DNA of 64,000 bases from Prosthecobacter dejongeii (GTDB lineage: Bacteria; Verrucomicrobiota; Verrucomicrobiia; Verrucomicrobiales; Verrucomicrobiaceae): contig NZ_JACHIF010000006.1 in the NCBI RefSeq assembly GCF_014203045.1, forward strand, positions 332,267 to 396,266, given 5' to 3'. Positions 19,474 through 27,002 of the stretch are shown one piece after another. Each line of letters starts with the position of its first letter. Position 1 is the first letter of the stretch. The notes under the pieces are model-generated. The model did not search any database. It saw nothing but the letters and a program-made list of their open reading frames with translations, and was not told the origin of the DNA. The position numbers and the translations under genes were made by a program.

Positions 19474-20010
19474 CTAGCGAGACGACTTTTCTTTGACCTC
19501 CGCCCCAGCAAACGGGAGTCGAGTGGTATGGACATCCAGCAGAGGGCCTAGTTCGAAGACGTTCGTGTAACCATAACCCTGAAGACTGACGAAGGTGTGC
19601 AGGTTCAATGCAGTGCTAATAGATTTGTCGGTGAATGAGACTGGACTGTTTTCGAAGTTATTGTTGCAGTAGATGAGCACCACGGTGTTCTTGGCTGGGA
19701 TGATTTTCGCCAGAGCGGCTTCATGGAAATCAGGCAAGCTCAGATTCACCGCTCCATGAATATGACGAAGCTGAAATTTGCTGGCACTGCGGGCATCTAG
19801 GAGGATAACCCCTGGCTCTGACATCTTTTGAAGAAATTGGGCTTCGGTAAGGCGTCGAGACTCGCGGATCTTTGCAACCTCGTGAACGTTCTTTTCGAAA
19901 CCTTCATAGGAGATCAAACGATTGGGGATCTTCTGGCCGATGACGGGGTTTTCGGCTTGGGTCATCGTTAGCCCCAGCAGGCAGGAGAAGAAAATGAGGT
20001 GAGCTTTCAT
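19474..20010 (-). CDS. Exported rhodanese-like protein
   Basis: A 178-residue protein with a signal peptide (about residues 1-19, cleavage after TQA) and one rhodanese domain. The LLDARSASKFQLRHIHGAVNL block is the usual rhodanese strand-loop, and Cys115 in YCNNNF is the expected active-site thiol. Single-domain periplasmic rhodaneses act in sulfur transfer or as redox-linked partners. The loop after Cys is NNN rather than the thiosulfate-sulfurtransferase KG loop, so thiosulfate may not be the substrate. It lies 37 bases after the VWA gene and is probably co-transcribed with it. Confidence 0.8.
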   Translation of the reverse strand: MKAHLIFFSCLLGLTMTQAENPVIGQKIPNRLISYEGFEKNVHEVAKIRESRRLTEAQFLQKMSEPGVILLDARSASKFQLRHIHGAVNLSLPDFHEAALAKIIPAKNTVVLIYCNNNFENSPVSFTDKSISTALNLHTFVSLQGYGYTNVFELGPLLDVHTTRLPFAGAEVKEKSSR

Positions 20011-20047
20011 AGCAGTTTAGGAAAGGAAAGAGGCTCGCTTTTTAAGG

Positions 20048-21199
20048 TTATTTGAAGGTGATTTGCTTTTTAGCTGCTTGCTCACGCACCGCTTTGACGA
20101 TGGCTTTATCGAGGGTATCTTCTTGACCGTTCTCCTTGTTTTTTTCAGCGACGTATTGAAGGCGCTCTTGATTGAGCTTTTTGATTTGGGCTTGGATCTT
20201 CTCCCGTTCGGCTGCTTTCTGATCCAGATAACTTTGGCGCTCTTCGGGCTTCAGAGATTTCAGTTCAGCCGGGAGGTCTTGTTCTTTGATTTTCTCCAGT
20301 GCCAGCCCCGCTTTTTTATTCGCATCCACCAGGTCCCACCCACTGTTGCTATAGTTAGAACTGGCTTTCGTCAGCGCGCGCTGGACTTCAGCCCCTTCTT
20401 TTTTGTAGGAGCTGGCGTTGTTATCTTGGGCGCTCATGTTGGCTGCGCCTCGGGCCCCATCTTGGCCATACATGATGTAGGTCTTATTGAGCTCGATGCT
20501 GAGCTTGGTAATTTCTTTGTCCTGAGGAGCTTCGATGTGAACGATGGCCTTGTCCTGATCAATGGTCAGGAAGCGACCTTCAGCCAAGGCAGCCCCAGTG
20601 CGCCAGCCGCCGTTTTCCCCTTCGCTCTGCTTGCCGCAATGGATGGTGTTGACGACGACTCCTTTTTGGATGGCGTCTTTGCAGGCTTGTTGTGAGCTGA
20701 CAGGCCCTTGGGTAAACGGCTCGTTTCCTGCGATGAAGACGGCTTTGTAAGTCTTGCCGTTGCCGTCCCATGCGAGCTTGTCCAGTGCATCGCGAATGAC
20801 CGCTCCACAGAATTCGCTGCCACCATTGGTGGTGAGTTTGAAAAGCTGTTCCGAGACCTTATCCAGATCGCGAGTGAAGGGGAGGACGAGACGGATGTAG
20901 TTCGTGCCGATGCTCAAGTTGTCATTGCCGTATTCATAAAGGGCTACCTGGACGACGGGGATTTTGTCGCCCTGCTTGGCGTCGTTGAATTCATTGACGA
21001 TTTTCCAAAGCTGGCTTTTGGCCTGCTCAATGAGACCGTCCATGCTATTGCTGGTATCCAGGAGGATGGCGATCTGCACAAGGGCCTCGTTTTCACGAAG
21101 TTGATTGGTGGAGATCGGTTCCGCAGCGTGGCTAGCGAGAGCTGCGCTGGCGATGAGGGCAAGGATGGAATGACGGAGATGGCGTAGAAGTGTTTTCAT
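20048..21199 (-). CDS. Exported von Willebrand factor A domain protein
   Basis: A 383-residue protein with a signal peptide (residues 1-26, ending SHA-A), a VWA domain from about 40 to 230 with an intact MIDAS start DTSNS at 48-52, and a charged coiled-coil C-terminus from about 280 rich in Lys, Glu and Gln. The ATG at 21199 was chosen over one 63 bases upstream because it begins the signal peptide. It is probably a periplasmic metal-dependent binding protein. The partner is unknown; the rhodanese gene downstream is the only likely operon mate, with the cysteine-rich gene just upstream. Confidence 0.8.
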   Translation of the reverse strand: MKTLLRHLRHSILALIASAALASHAAEPISTNQLRENEALVQIAILLDTSNSMDGLIEQAKSQLWKIVNEFNDAKQGDKIPVVQVALYEYGNDNLSIGTNYIRLVLPFTRDLDKVSEQLFKLTTNGGSEFCGAVIRDALDKLAWDGNGKTYKAVFIAGNEPFTQGPVSSQQACKDAIQKGVVVNTIHCGKQSEGENGGWRTGAALAEGRFLTIDQDKAIVHIEAPQDKEITKLSIELNKTYIMYGQDGARGAANMSAQDNNASSYKKEGAEVQRALTKASSNYSNSGWDLVDANKKAGLALEKIKEQDLPAELKSLKPEERQSYLDQKAAEREKIQAQIKKLNQERLQYVAEKNKENGQEDTLDKAIVKAVREQAAKKQITFK

Positions 21200-21261
21200 G
21201 GCAGCCCCAGCCTGCCCTCCCTCTGCAACGCCGTCTGTAAAGCGCGTGTAAAACGATCCCA

Positions 21262-21525
21262 CTAGACGGTGGCCCGCCGTGCCTCATCGCGTAACTTCAA
21301 CAGGCAAGGAATGCAGACGCACTCGCCCCCCGTTTGCCAACTGATCCATTCCGATTCATCTCGGTTGAGATTCACCTGCGCACACGGACAGTCTGCCGCA
21401 CGATTGCACAGACAGACAAAGGTCTCACTGCACAGGCTGCAAGGGACGATGTCATGCTTGTCGTAATTATGATTCACGCACACGGACAGAAAGTTTAAAA
21501 TGGAGCCGTGGGATTCGGAGGGCAT
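21262..21525 (-). CDS. Small cysteine-rich protein (CWC-family-like)
   Basis: An 87-residue protein with ten cysteines spaced like the cysteine-rich CWC family: CxxCxxxFxC, then CPC, and finally CVCIPCLLKL. The second motif has Pro where the family name has Trp. It probably binds zinc or another metal; no function is known. The frame continues to an ATG at 21588, but that start lies inside the integrated element and reads across its left attachment core. The ATG at 21525 is therefore the ancestral start. Before integration the gene would have begun 29 bases after the tRNA-Ser 3' end. Confidence 0.6.
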   Translation of the reverse strand: MPSESHGSILNFLSVCVNHNYDKHDIVPCSLCSETFVCLCNRAADCPCAQVNLNRDESEWISWQTGGECVCIPCLLKLRDEARRATV

Positions 21526-21553
21526 TCTTACACCGCATCTACGTGGGGAAGAA

Positions 21554-21572
21554 TGGCGGACAGAGAGGGATT
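21554..21572. repeat. Left attachment core (attL), partial tRNA-Ser 3' end
   Basis: TGGCGGACAGAGAGGGATT, identical to 30169-30187. Reverse-complemented it is the 3' strand of the T and acceptor arms plus CCA of tRNA-Ser. It is an orphan copy with no tRNA body beside it. Confidence 0.92.
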
Positions 21573-21791
21573 GCCCGTTCGCATTCAAAATTCGTTGAAA
21601 ATCAACAGATTACAAAAACAGCTAAAGCCAATGATGTATCAGAGTGATGTATCACCTTATGGGGCAAGGGGAAGCCTGTGACAAGTGTTTTATGGTCTGG
21701 AAAGGGGGACGGATATGCCGAATCAGGAAAGACGGTTACCCCTGTTTACCTTCTGCACTCACATCGGTTTACTTTTTACACTGGGAGCAGT
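21573..21791. other. Left-end noncoding segment of the island
   Basis: About 220 bases between the attachment core and the end of the 485-residue gene. It contains the paired TGATGTATCA sites at 21632-21654. The short plus-strand frames here have no recognisable product and no ribosome sites. No hairpin terminator was seen for the converging minus-strand gene. Confidence 0.5.
21632..21654 (+). repeat. Left arm-type site pair, TGATGTATCA x2
   Basis: Two copies of TGATGTATCA (21632-21641 and 21645-21654) separated by GAG, 13-base period. The same pair with a 3-base spacer occurs near the right end at 30082-30104. Placement 60 bases inside the attachment core fits integrase or directionality-factor arm sites. 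Confidence 0.7.
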
Positions 21792-23249
21792 TTACCTTCG
21801 CAACTGGGGAACGTCCCGTCGGCATCTCCTATCCATGATGAGGGCATCTGCCGTGGTCGCGTCTCGGAGCCGTTGGACTGCCATTAGATAGGCCGGAGAA
21901 GGGACGAATGTCACGGACTGAGGTCCTTGCTGATTCTTTGCTCTTTCAAGGATTCCAGACTTCACAAGACCATCTATGGATGTCTTGAGCCATTTGACCC
22001 TGGAAACGGCTCCTTCCTGAATCAGGAGCGCCATGATAACGCGAGCAGCTTCCCGGTTTTGGCAATGGCCGATGATTCGGAACATCAAGTCTGTGGGCGG
22101 AGGACTCCATGGGATAAAGCCGGGGTTCATCTGTCCTTCTAAATGGGCCAGAAAGGTGTTCAGAACGTCCGCTGCGGTCTCGCTGTATCTTTGGAGCGCT
22201 TCAACCATTCCGGCGCTTCCTGAGGCCTCAGAGGGCAGTTCAGAGCGAGGCGAAAAATCGGCGACATTAAAGCGGACCTCCATTCGGAGCCGTTCATTCG
22301 TTTTCGGATAGATGACGATTCGGACACCTGGCATGACGGTCACGCTTAATACCGTGGTGTTGAAAGTTTCCCGGTCGCGGTTTTGCCGGGGTGATTGTGC
22401 TTCGTCACCAACGAATTCTTGCCGTGAATGCTCAAGGGCTGAATACGACCTCATGGCCCTATCCAGAGAATTCAGAAATTCGGGTGAAGATGCGTTTTTG
22501 AACTCCCAATACACTTCGACTCTCCGCATATGCCATGCTTCTTCGGATGGCTCAAAATAGAGAAATCCGGTTCCGTCTAATGACAGTCTCCCCCGGTTCT
22601 CGACTTCCTGTCTCATGGTGCTTTCCAGATCGTTAAAGTAGTCTCTAAGGCGATCCGGCCACCTAATCATGAAAGACTGCCAAATGAGCGCAGGATTGTC
22701 AGGAAGCCAATTGTCGGAACCATCCAAAGGAAACTCGCTGGACGGAATATGCGTATCTCTAAACAAGGTGGGGAGGCCAGAGGGCCGATGATACAAACGG
22801 AGTTTGTTCCAGTCCTGATAGCGAGTGAAGCGCGTGGGATTGACATTGGCTTGATAAACGGCTGTCACGATACGCCTTCCACTGTGCCCCCGCTCTTCCA
22901 ATTCCAACCGCCCTGAAAACAAAGGAATCGAATTGAAACGGGGGTCAAAGTCCAAGCCTGTGATAGGCTTTTTCCGGACATTCAACAGCCTCTGTGGACT
23001 GTTTGGGCTGCCCTGAGGGCGGGTCAAAAATGTGGAAAAGTGCCGCGCTTGATCCCAGTTCTCGGGGGTGCGCGTTCCCTTCGGGGGTGCTCCCATGTAT
23101 TGCTCAATTTCGCCTAGTTTAGCATCGCCAGTGTGGTGTCTAAAAATGCCTAAAGGCATGGTGAATTCCAATTTGTCATGTTTGGCTTTGGTTGGGGTTA
23201 CACGGGTTTGAAGGGTAAACTCAGGAAGAGAATAGGTTTTATTTTCCAT
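21792..23249 (-). CDS. Unrecognised 485-residue island protein, possible replication-type protein
   Basis: I do not recognise this 485-residue protein. It is rich in Arg, Pro and aromatic residues, has no signal peptide or membrane segment, and no P-loop. The middle (about 240-340) has strand-rich text ending GVRIVIYPKTNERLRMEVRF, reminiscent of the last strands of replication-initiator/relaxase-type proteins. The last 100 residues look like a winged helix (RVIMALLIQEG to KSGILER). In satellites the corresponding slot often holds a replication protein; this is inference from position only. The SD-like AAGGAGG lies one base before the ATG, an abnormally short spacing. Two short palindromes (23258-23269, 23269-23278) overlap its leader. 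Confidence 0.6.
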   Translation of the reverse strand: MENKTYSLPEFTLQTRVTPTKAKHDKLEFTMPLGIFRHHTGDAKLGEIEQYMGAPPKGTRTPENWDQARHFSTFLTRPQGSPNSPQRLLNVRKKPITGLDFDPRFNSIPLFSGRLELEERGHSGRRIVTAVYQANVNPTRFTRYQDWNKLRLYHRPSGLPTLFRDTHIPSSEFPLDGSDNWLPDNPALIWQSFMIRWPDRLRDYFNDLESTMRQEVENRGRLSLDGTGFLYFEPSEEAWHMRRVEVYWEFKNASSPEFLNSLDRAMRSYSALEHSRQEFVGDEAQSPRQNRDRETFNTTVLSVTVMPGVRIVIYPKTNERLRMEVRFNVADFSPRSELPSEASGSAGMVEALQRYSETAADVLNTFLAHLEGQMNPGFIPWSPPPTDLMFRIIGHCQNREAARVIMALLIQEGAVSRVKWLKTSIDGLVKSGILERAKNQQGPQSVTFVPSPAYLMAVQRLRDATTADALIMDRRCRRDVPQLRR

Positions 23250-23324
23250 GCCTCCTTGAGCTGTAGCTCTCTATAGAGGCAATTCAAACGCATACACAAT
23301 AAACTCATTTATAGGCAGGTAAAA

Positions 23325-23344
23325 ATTTGCAACCGGTTGCAAAT
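23325..23344. promoter_or_regulatory. Perfect 20-bp palindromic operator candidate
   Basis: ATTTGCAACCGGTTGCAAAT, a complete palindrome in the 214-base gap between the divergent 485-residue gene and the HTH gene, 30 bases upstream of a -35 box. The TTGCAA-ssss-TTGCAA form resembles LacI/GalR-family operators. A near copy (18 of 20 bases) lies inside the integrase gene at 29787-29806. Confidence 0.6.
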
Positions 23345-23373
23345 AAAAACAAGCTATTTACCTAGGGTTTCAT

Positions 23374-23402
23374 TTGACAAAATAACTGAATGGAGATATG
23401 GT
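23374..23402 (+). promoter_or_regulatory. Sigma-70-type promoter for the HTH gene
   Basis: TTGACA (23374-23379), 17-base spacer, TATGGT (23397-23402). The expected transcript starts near 23409, which excludes the upstream ATG at 23398 as the start of the HTH gene and supports 23443 or 23464. Confidence 0.55.
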
Positions 23403-23463
23403 GGGGGAGTATCGCATTCCCTGGAAAACGACTTTCCAAAAAATGGGGAGTGTCTTTTTTGCT

Positions 23464-23886
23464 ATGCAAAGATCATCCACCGATTGTCGCAAGCAGGCAC
23501 TGCTTGCAGCCCTTAAAGAATCACGGTTCATCATCTCCACCGCTTGCGAAAGCGCAGGCGTAGGCCGTCGCACCTTCTACTACTGGATGGACACGGATGC
23601 GGATTTTAAACGCGCCGTTGAAGACATGCAGGAGGAGGCCACGGACTATGTGGAATCAAAGCTCATGCAGTGCATTGATGCCGGAAAGGAACGCTCCATC
23701 ATCTTCTACCTCAAGACGAAGGGCAGGCGGCGTGGCTATCAGGAGCGCGGCGACTCAGAGAACGAAATGCTTGAGCGGGATGAATGGACCCTGTTTGGCA
23801 ACTCCTCCCTCAAGGCCTTAGCCAGTCGCTACAGCCAAGACGAACTCATGAGTATGGCTGACCCTGATGACCTCCTGGGGCTTTAG
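23464..23886 (+). CDS. HTH protein resembling a phage terminase small subunit
   Basis: A 140-residue protein. Residues about 10-45 form a helix-turn-helix with the pattern typical of small-terminase-like and phBC6A51-type proteins: a long helix, ISTACESAGVGRRTFYYWM, then DADFKRAVEDMQEEATDYVESKL. A second segment, IIFYLKTKGRRRGYQER, is also frequent at the end of such domains. The C-terminal 45 residues are acidic and unlike known proteins. In satellites a terminase small subunit redirects packaging to satellite DNA; in other settings these domains are plain DNA-binding proteins. The start was chosen because the promoter at 23374-23402 overlaps the earlier ATG at 23398. Confidence 0.65.
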   Translation: MQRSSTDCRKQALLAALKESRFIISTACESAGVGRRTFYYWMDTDADFKRAVEDMQEEATDYVESKLMQCIDAGKERSIIFYLKTKGRRRGYQERGDSENEMLERDEWTLFGNSSLKALASRYSQDELMSMADPDDLLGL

Positions 23887-23935
23887 GAATCACCGAGGAA
23901 GAATACAACAGGAAATTTATAATTAACAATTGGGT

Positions 23936-23965
23936 TTGACCCCTCTATTAAAAGTGTTTTATATT
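23936..23965 (+). promoter_or_regulatory. Promoter for the PIN-domain gene
   Basis: TTGACC (23936-23941), 18-base spacer, TATATT (23960-23965). The PIN ATG is at 23979, so the transcript would have a leader of only a few bases and may be close to leaderless. Confidence 0.5.
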
Positions 23966-23978
23966 AGATGATAATCCC

Positions 23979-25088
23979 ATGATAAGGATCATCTTAGACA
24001 CCACGGTTTTCCATCAAAACTCGACCCTGAAAGGGCAAGATTTTAGATTGCTTACAACGCTATCGAAGGCTGGGGCACTTAAGCTGTTTTTACCTTATGT
24101 TGTTGAAAAAGAATTCTTAACCCAACAGAGTGCATCGTCTCGGGAGCAGATCGACTCGATTTTGCGCTCAGTGAAAACACTGTCTCAAAGAGCGTTGCAA
24201 GATGAATTGACAACTTGGCTCAACGCATTCGAAACAGAAGTTGGGAATAAAACTCCCGCAATTCTTGATGCGGATGAGAAAAATCTTAATGACTGGCTTC
24301 AGGCCATAAATGCCGAAAAGATGCCAATTTGCGAGGCACAGGCTGTCGGAGCGCTTGACGCATATTTCCATGGACTGCCACCTCTGAAACAAGCCAAAAT
24401 CCGAAAGGACATTCCCGATAGTTTTGTATTCCAAGCTCTTCGTAAGCTTGCCTTGGATAATCTAGGCGTCGTATTTGTAAGTGGTGACTCTCAATTAAGG
24501 GAAGCTGCAAAAAAGCTCGATAATGTCGAAGTTTACGAAAGCTTAAAAGCTTTCATTCAGACTCCTGATATTCAAAATCTAATTTTGCAGGAAGAGGAGC
24601 GACAGAAAATCGAAGGAATTAAACAACGTATCACAACAAGCGAGGAAATAAGCGAATTGCTTAGTAATTCCATTAAGGACAAACTCGGTGAGAAAGTGGT
24701 ATGGAAAAATGTAGGTTACGATGCCTACGATATTGATTCGTCTGACGCCACAATCTCGTCTTATGGAGAAGTTCAGGAGACCAATTTTCTGTGGAATGAC
24801 TTATCCTATTATGGGGATGGAAGCTTTTCATTGCCATTCACGTCCACAATGGAGGTTTCGATTACTTTCTATATTTCAAAGAGCGACTGGTATTGCTTGT
24901 CTGATGATGAAGCTCCTCCTGTCTCAGATCATAATGATCACTATTTTGAGGCCGAAAGCGAAATCGAAATCATTGTAGAGGGGATTTTATCGTTCTCAGT
25001 TGGGGACGATATTTCACCGGATGATGAAGATCTAATTATTGCAGATACGGTGGAAATAGATTCTATTGAATCCATCGAATCCAATTGA
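23979..25088 (+). CDS. PIN-domain protein (DUF4935-like), putative RNase
   Basis: A 369-residue protein. The first 190 residues form a PIN nuclease fold: Asp7 in IILDTTVF, acidic Glu43/Glu45 in VVEKEF, Asp147 in IPDSF and Asp170 in FVSGDSQ, giving the full set of metal-binding acids. This arrangement matches the DUF4935 PIN subgroup. The C-terminal half is unrelated to anything I recognise and ends in an acidic tail rich in Asp, Glu, Ile and Ser. There is no partner antitoxin-like gene immediately upstream. The region is far more AT-rich than its neighbours, a sign of recent transfer. Position in a mobile island suggests a toxin or anti-phage RNase, but that is inference. Confidence 0.7.
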   Translation: MIRIILDTTVFHQNSTLKGQDFRLLTTLSKAGALKLFLPYVVEKEFLTQQSASSREQIDSILRSVKTLSQRALQDELTTWLNAFETEVGNKTPAILDADEKNLNDWLQAINAEKMPICEAQAVGALDAYFHGLPPLKQAKIRKDIPDSFVFQALRKLALDNLGVVFVSGDSQLREAAKKLDNVEVYESLKAFIQTPDIQNLILQEEERQKIEGIKQRITTSEEISELLSNSIKDKLGEKVVWKNVGYDAYDIDSSDATISSYGEVQETNFLWNDLSYYGDGSFSLPFTSTMEVSITFYISKSDWYCLSDDEAPPVSDHNDHYFEAESEIEIIVEGILSFSVGDDISPDDEDLIIADTVEIDSIESIESN

Positions 25089-25299
25089 CACATTTCCTGT
25101 GGCGGCTCCGAATGATTTACACCTACCGCCTCAATCATAGGAGCTTTCGGATCGTATCATGATCCATGAGAACACATAAGACGAAAAACTTCTTCACACT
25201 GTGCAAAGTGTGCAAAAATCAGTTTTCTAGACCAAAAAATTTAGACTTTTTTATGGCTCTCAGTCAATAAATAGCATTATTTTTAAGTCCTAATAATTA

Positions 25300-25530
25300 A
25301 TGAAATTTATGTCCGCCACATCACCTTTGCCACGCTACAAAAGCCTAAGTGAAAATGCTTGGTTGGTAGTGCCTCAAGCAGGATATGTAAGATCCTATGT
25401 CAACGCTTTGACTGAAAAGGGTGGCAAGTGTGGAGCCCCTTTTAGGCACGAAGATAGTGATGCCTTTCGGGTTGATGGTGTGGATGAGGACGTAATCCAA
25501 GAGGTTCTGGCATCTCTATCGAAACTATAG
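25300..25530 (+). CDS. Small hypothetical island protein
   Basis: A possible 76-residue protein (73 if it starts at the ATG at 25309) with no recognised domain. It shows a LPRYKSLSENAWLVVP start and an acidic middle (HEDSDAFRVDGVDEDVIQEV). Its stop overlaps the convergent serine-recombinase gene by six bases. No ribosome site was seen. The 211-base gap before it, after the PIN gene, holds nothing I can name. Confidence 0.4.
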   Translation: MKFMSATSPLPRYKSLSENAWLVVPQAGYVRSYVNALTEKGGKCGAPFRHEDSDAFRVDGVDEDVIQEVLASLSKL

Positions 25531-26175
25531 AGCATCACCAATCGACGCCTTTACGCGTTGAACCGTGCTCATGCCCTTCCCTGTGATTTTAGCTGTGTTT
25601 CTCACGGATTGGCCTGCTTTTAGGAGGCGCATAATATCACGGTGTTTAGCCAGGAAATCACTCCGTTCCAGTGTGCTGCCTTCTGGACGGCCTAACTTGC
25701 GCCCTTTCTTCTTAGCTTCCGCTAACCCCGATTTGATGCGGGTTGAAAGCGTTTCAACTTCGTTTCTCGCCATCTCTGCCAAGAGAGCAAGCATGATGGA
25801 GGCCGCAGGGTTGCGCTTCCCATTGCCCAGAAGGGTTTCAACTCCTTGTGCGTGCCAATAGAGGGAGACACCCTTTTCCTCCAGATTCTCAACGAAGCGA
25901 TGCACGATGCTGTTCTTTCGGGCAAGACGGGACACTTCATGCACAAGCACCTTTTTAACGGCTCCTGATTCGGCCAGTGCTTCAACTTCTCTGAGGCCGT
26001 GCCGTTCCGTTTCTTGCGCACGTCCTGAAACGGTTTCCTCGCAGACGGCCACCACTTCATAACCTTTCTTGTCTGCATAGGAGCGCAGTTCTGAAACCTG
26101 CCTGTCTGTCTCCTGTTTAGCAGTCGAAACACGAACGAGAATGGCGACAGGGGTTTTGGCAGGTTTCTTCTCCAT
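25525..26175 (-). CDS. Serine recombinase (resolvase/invertase family)
   Basis: A 216-residue small serine recombinase. The catalytic domain begins VAILVRVSTAKQETDRQ, with the nucleophilic Ser in RVST, and continues through VHEVSRLARK and the long dimerisation helix (LALLAEMARNEVETLSTRIKSGL). The C-terminal GRKLGRPEGS hinge and a HTH segment (LKAGQSVRNTAKITGKGMSTVQR) bind DNA. The length fits resolvases and invertases, not large serine integrases. It is a second recombinase beside the tyrosine integrase, so it may resolve multimers or invert DNA. A cluster of dyad symmetries lies directly upstream (26193-26316). Confidence 0.9.
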   Translation of the reverse strand: MEKKPAKTPVAILVRVSTAKQETDRQVSELRSYADKKGYEVVAVCEETVSGRAQETERHGLREVEALAESGAVKKVLVHEVSRLARKNSIVHRFVENLEEKGVSLYWHAQGVETLLGNGKRNPAASIMLALLAEMARNEVETLSTRIKSGLAEAKKKGRKLGRPEGSTLERSDFLAKHRDIMRLLKAGQSVRNTAKITGKGMSTVQRVKASIGDAL

Positions 26176-26192
26176 GCCGCCATTAATGCCAG

Positions 26193-26316
26193 AGTGTATT
26201 CAAATAAACAAGTGTTTTTGTGAATACACTTTCCGGCATGCCGTTGGATTGAAAACTAGGGCCAATCCAAGGCAAAACGAGGTCAATGATTTTTTGAATA
26301 CACCTTTGACCTCGTT
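26193..26316. promoter_or_regulatory. Cluster of four dyad symmetries upstream of the serine recombinase
   Basis: Between the recombinase start and the end of the TM2 gene lie four inverted repeats in 124 bases: AGTGTATTCA/TGAATACACT (26193-26202, 26221-26230); the palindrome CGGCATGCCG (26234-26243); TTGGATT/AATCCAA (26244-26250, 26264-26270); and AACGAGGTCAA/TTGACCTCGTT (26276-26286, 26306-26316). A further TGAATACAC half-site is at 26295-26303. The layout suits a res-type recombination site and operator, or an origin-like region. Confidence 0.5.
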
Positions 26317-26330
26317 AGCTGACTTTCCGT

Positions 26331-27002
26331 TTACCAAAGGAAGCCAAATGGCTTGCCTCTGATCTGTTCGTATGCCTGCTGGAGGCTTGCTTCGTCCTTT
26401 GTCAGATAGCGGATGAATTCAACAAGGGCCGCAATGCCAGGAATGAACGTCCAGAAAAACACAAGGTAGATCAGCCCCCAGCCCCAGTTCCCAGCATAAA
26501 ACTTGTGAACGCCAATCCCTCCAAGGAAGAATGTGAGGAGGCAAAGGGTTGTTTTCTCAGCAGTCCTACTCCCTTGCAAAGAAGGCAGGCTGCGAGTGTG
26601 GAGGCTGCAACCGCATTTCACGCAGATAACAGCGTGTTCCAGGGTTTCAGCTCCGCATGATTGGCAGTGCTTTTTTCCGATCAGCGGAGGGCAGCCACAT
26701 TGGATACAGGCAACGGCGTTTTCAGGCAGTTCTTTGGCGCAGGTTCGGCAAAACATAGTTCGGGCTTTGGTTTTGAGGTTGTTGTTGATTTCCGGGGGAG
26801 GAATTGGCGATGAAGCGGCAGGCACCGATTCGGAGAGGGAAAAAAGCTCGCTGGCGAGTATGCCTAGTGGCTGCCATTGTTCGGCGGATTCACGCCATGC
26901 CATCGTCTGTGCCGAGCATTCCCCGGCTTCAATTTTGAGCCGCAATTCTTCGTTGCCGAAAGGGCCGGACTGTTGGCCGTCTTTAATGAGGTAGGTCTGC
27001 AT
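26331..27002 (-). CDS. GYF_2 / double zinc ribbon / TM2-domain membrane protein
   Basis: A 223-residue protein with three parts. Residues 1-52 (YLIKDGQQSGPFGNEELRLKI) form a GYF_2/DUF4339 peptide-binding-like domain. Two CxxC zinc ribbons follow at about 84-104 and 112-131. The C-terminus (about 150-200) is a TM2 domain with two membrane helices and the FFLGGIGVHKFYAGNWGWG turn. It should sit in the inner membrane with its N-terminal domains in the cytoplasm. Function is not established for this architecture. The same strand carries another zinc-ribbon protein upstream, so the two may act together. Confidence 0.75.
   Translation of the reverse strand: MQTYLIKDGQQSGPFGNEELRLKIEAGECSAQTMAWRESAEQWQPLGILASELFSLSESVPAASSPIPPPEINNNLKTKARTMFCRTCAKELPENAVACIQCGCPPLIGKKHCQSCGAETLEHAVICVKCGCSLHTRSLPSLQGSRTAEKTTLCLLTFFLGGIGVHKFYAGNWGWGLIYLVFFWTFIPGIAALVEFIRYLTKDEASLQQAYEQIRGKPFGFLW

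Noticed and set aside
21644..21891. Three overlapping plus-strand small frames at the island left end
   Set aside because: They overlap one another and the arm sites or the 485-residue gene, with no recognisable product.
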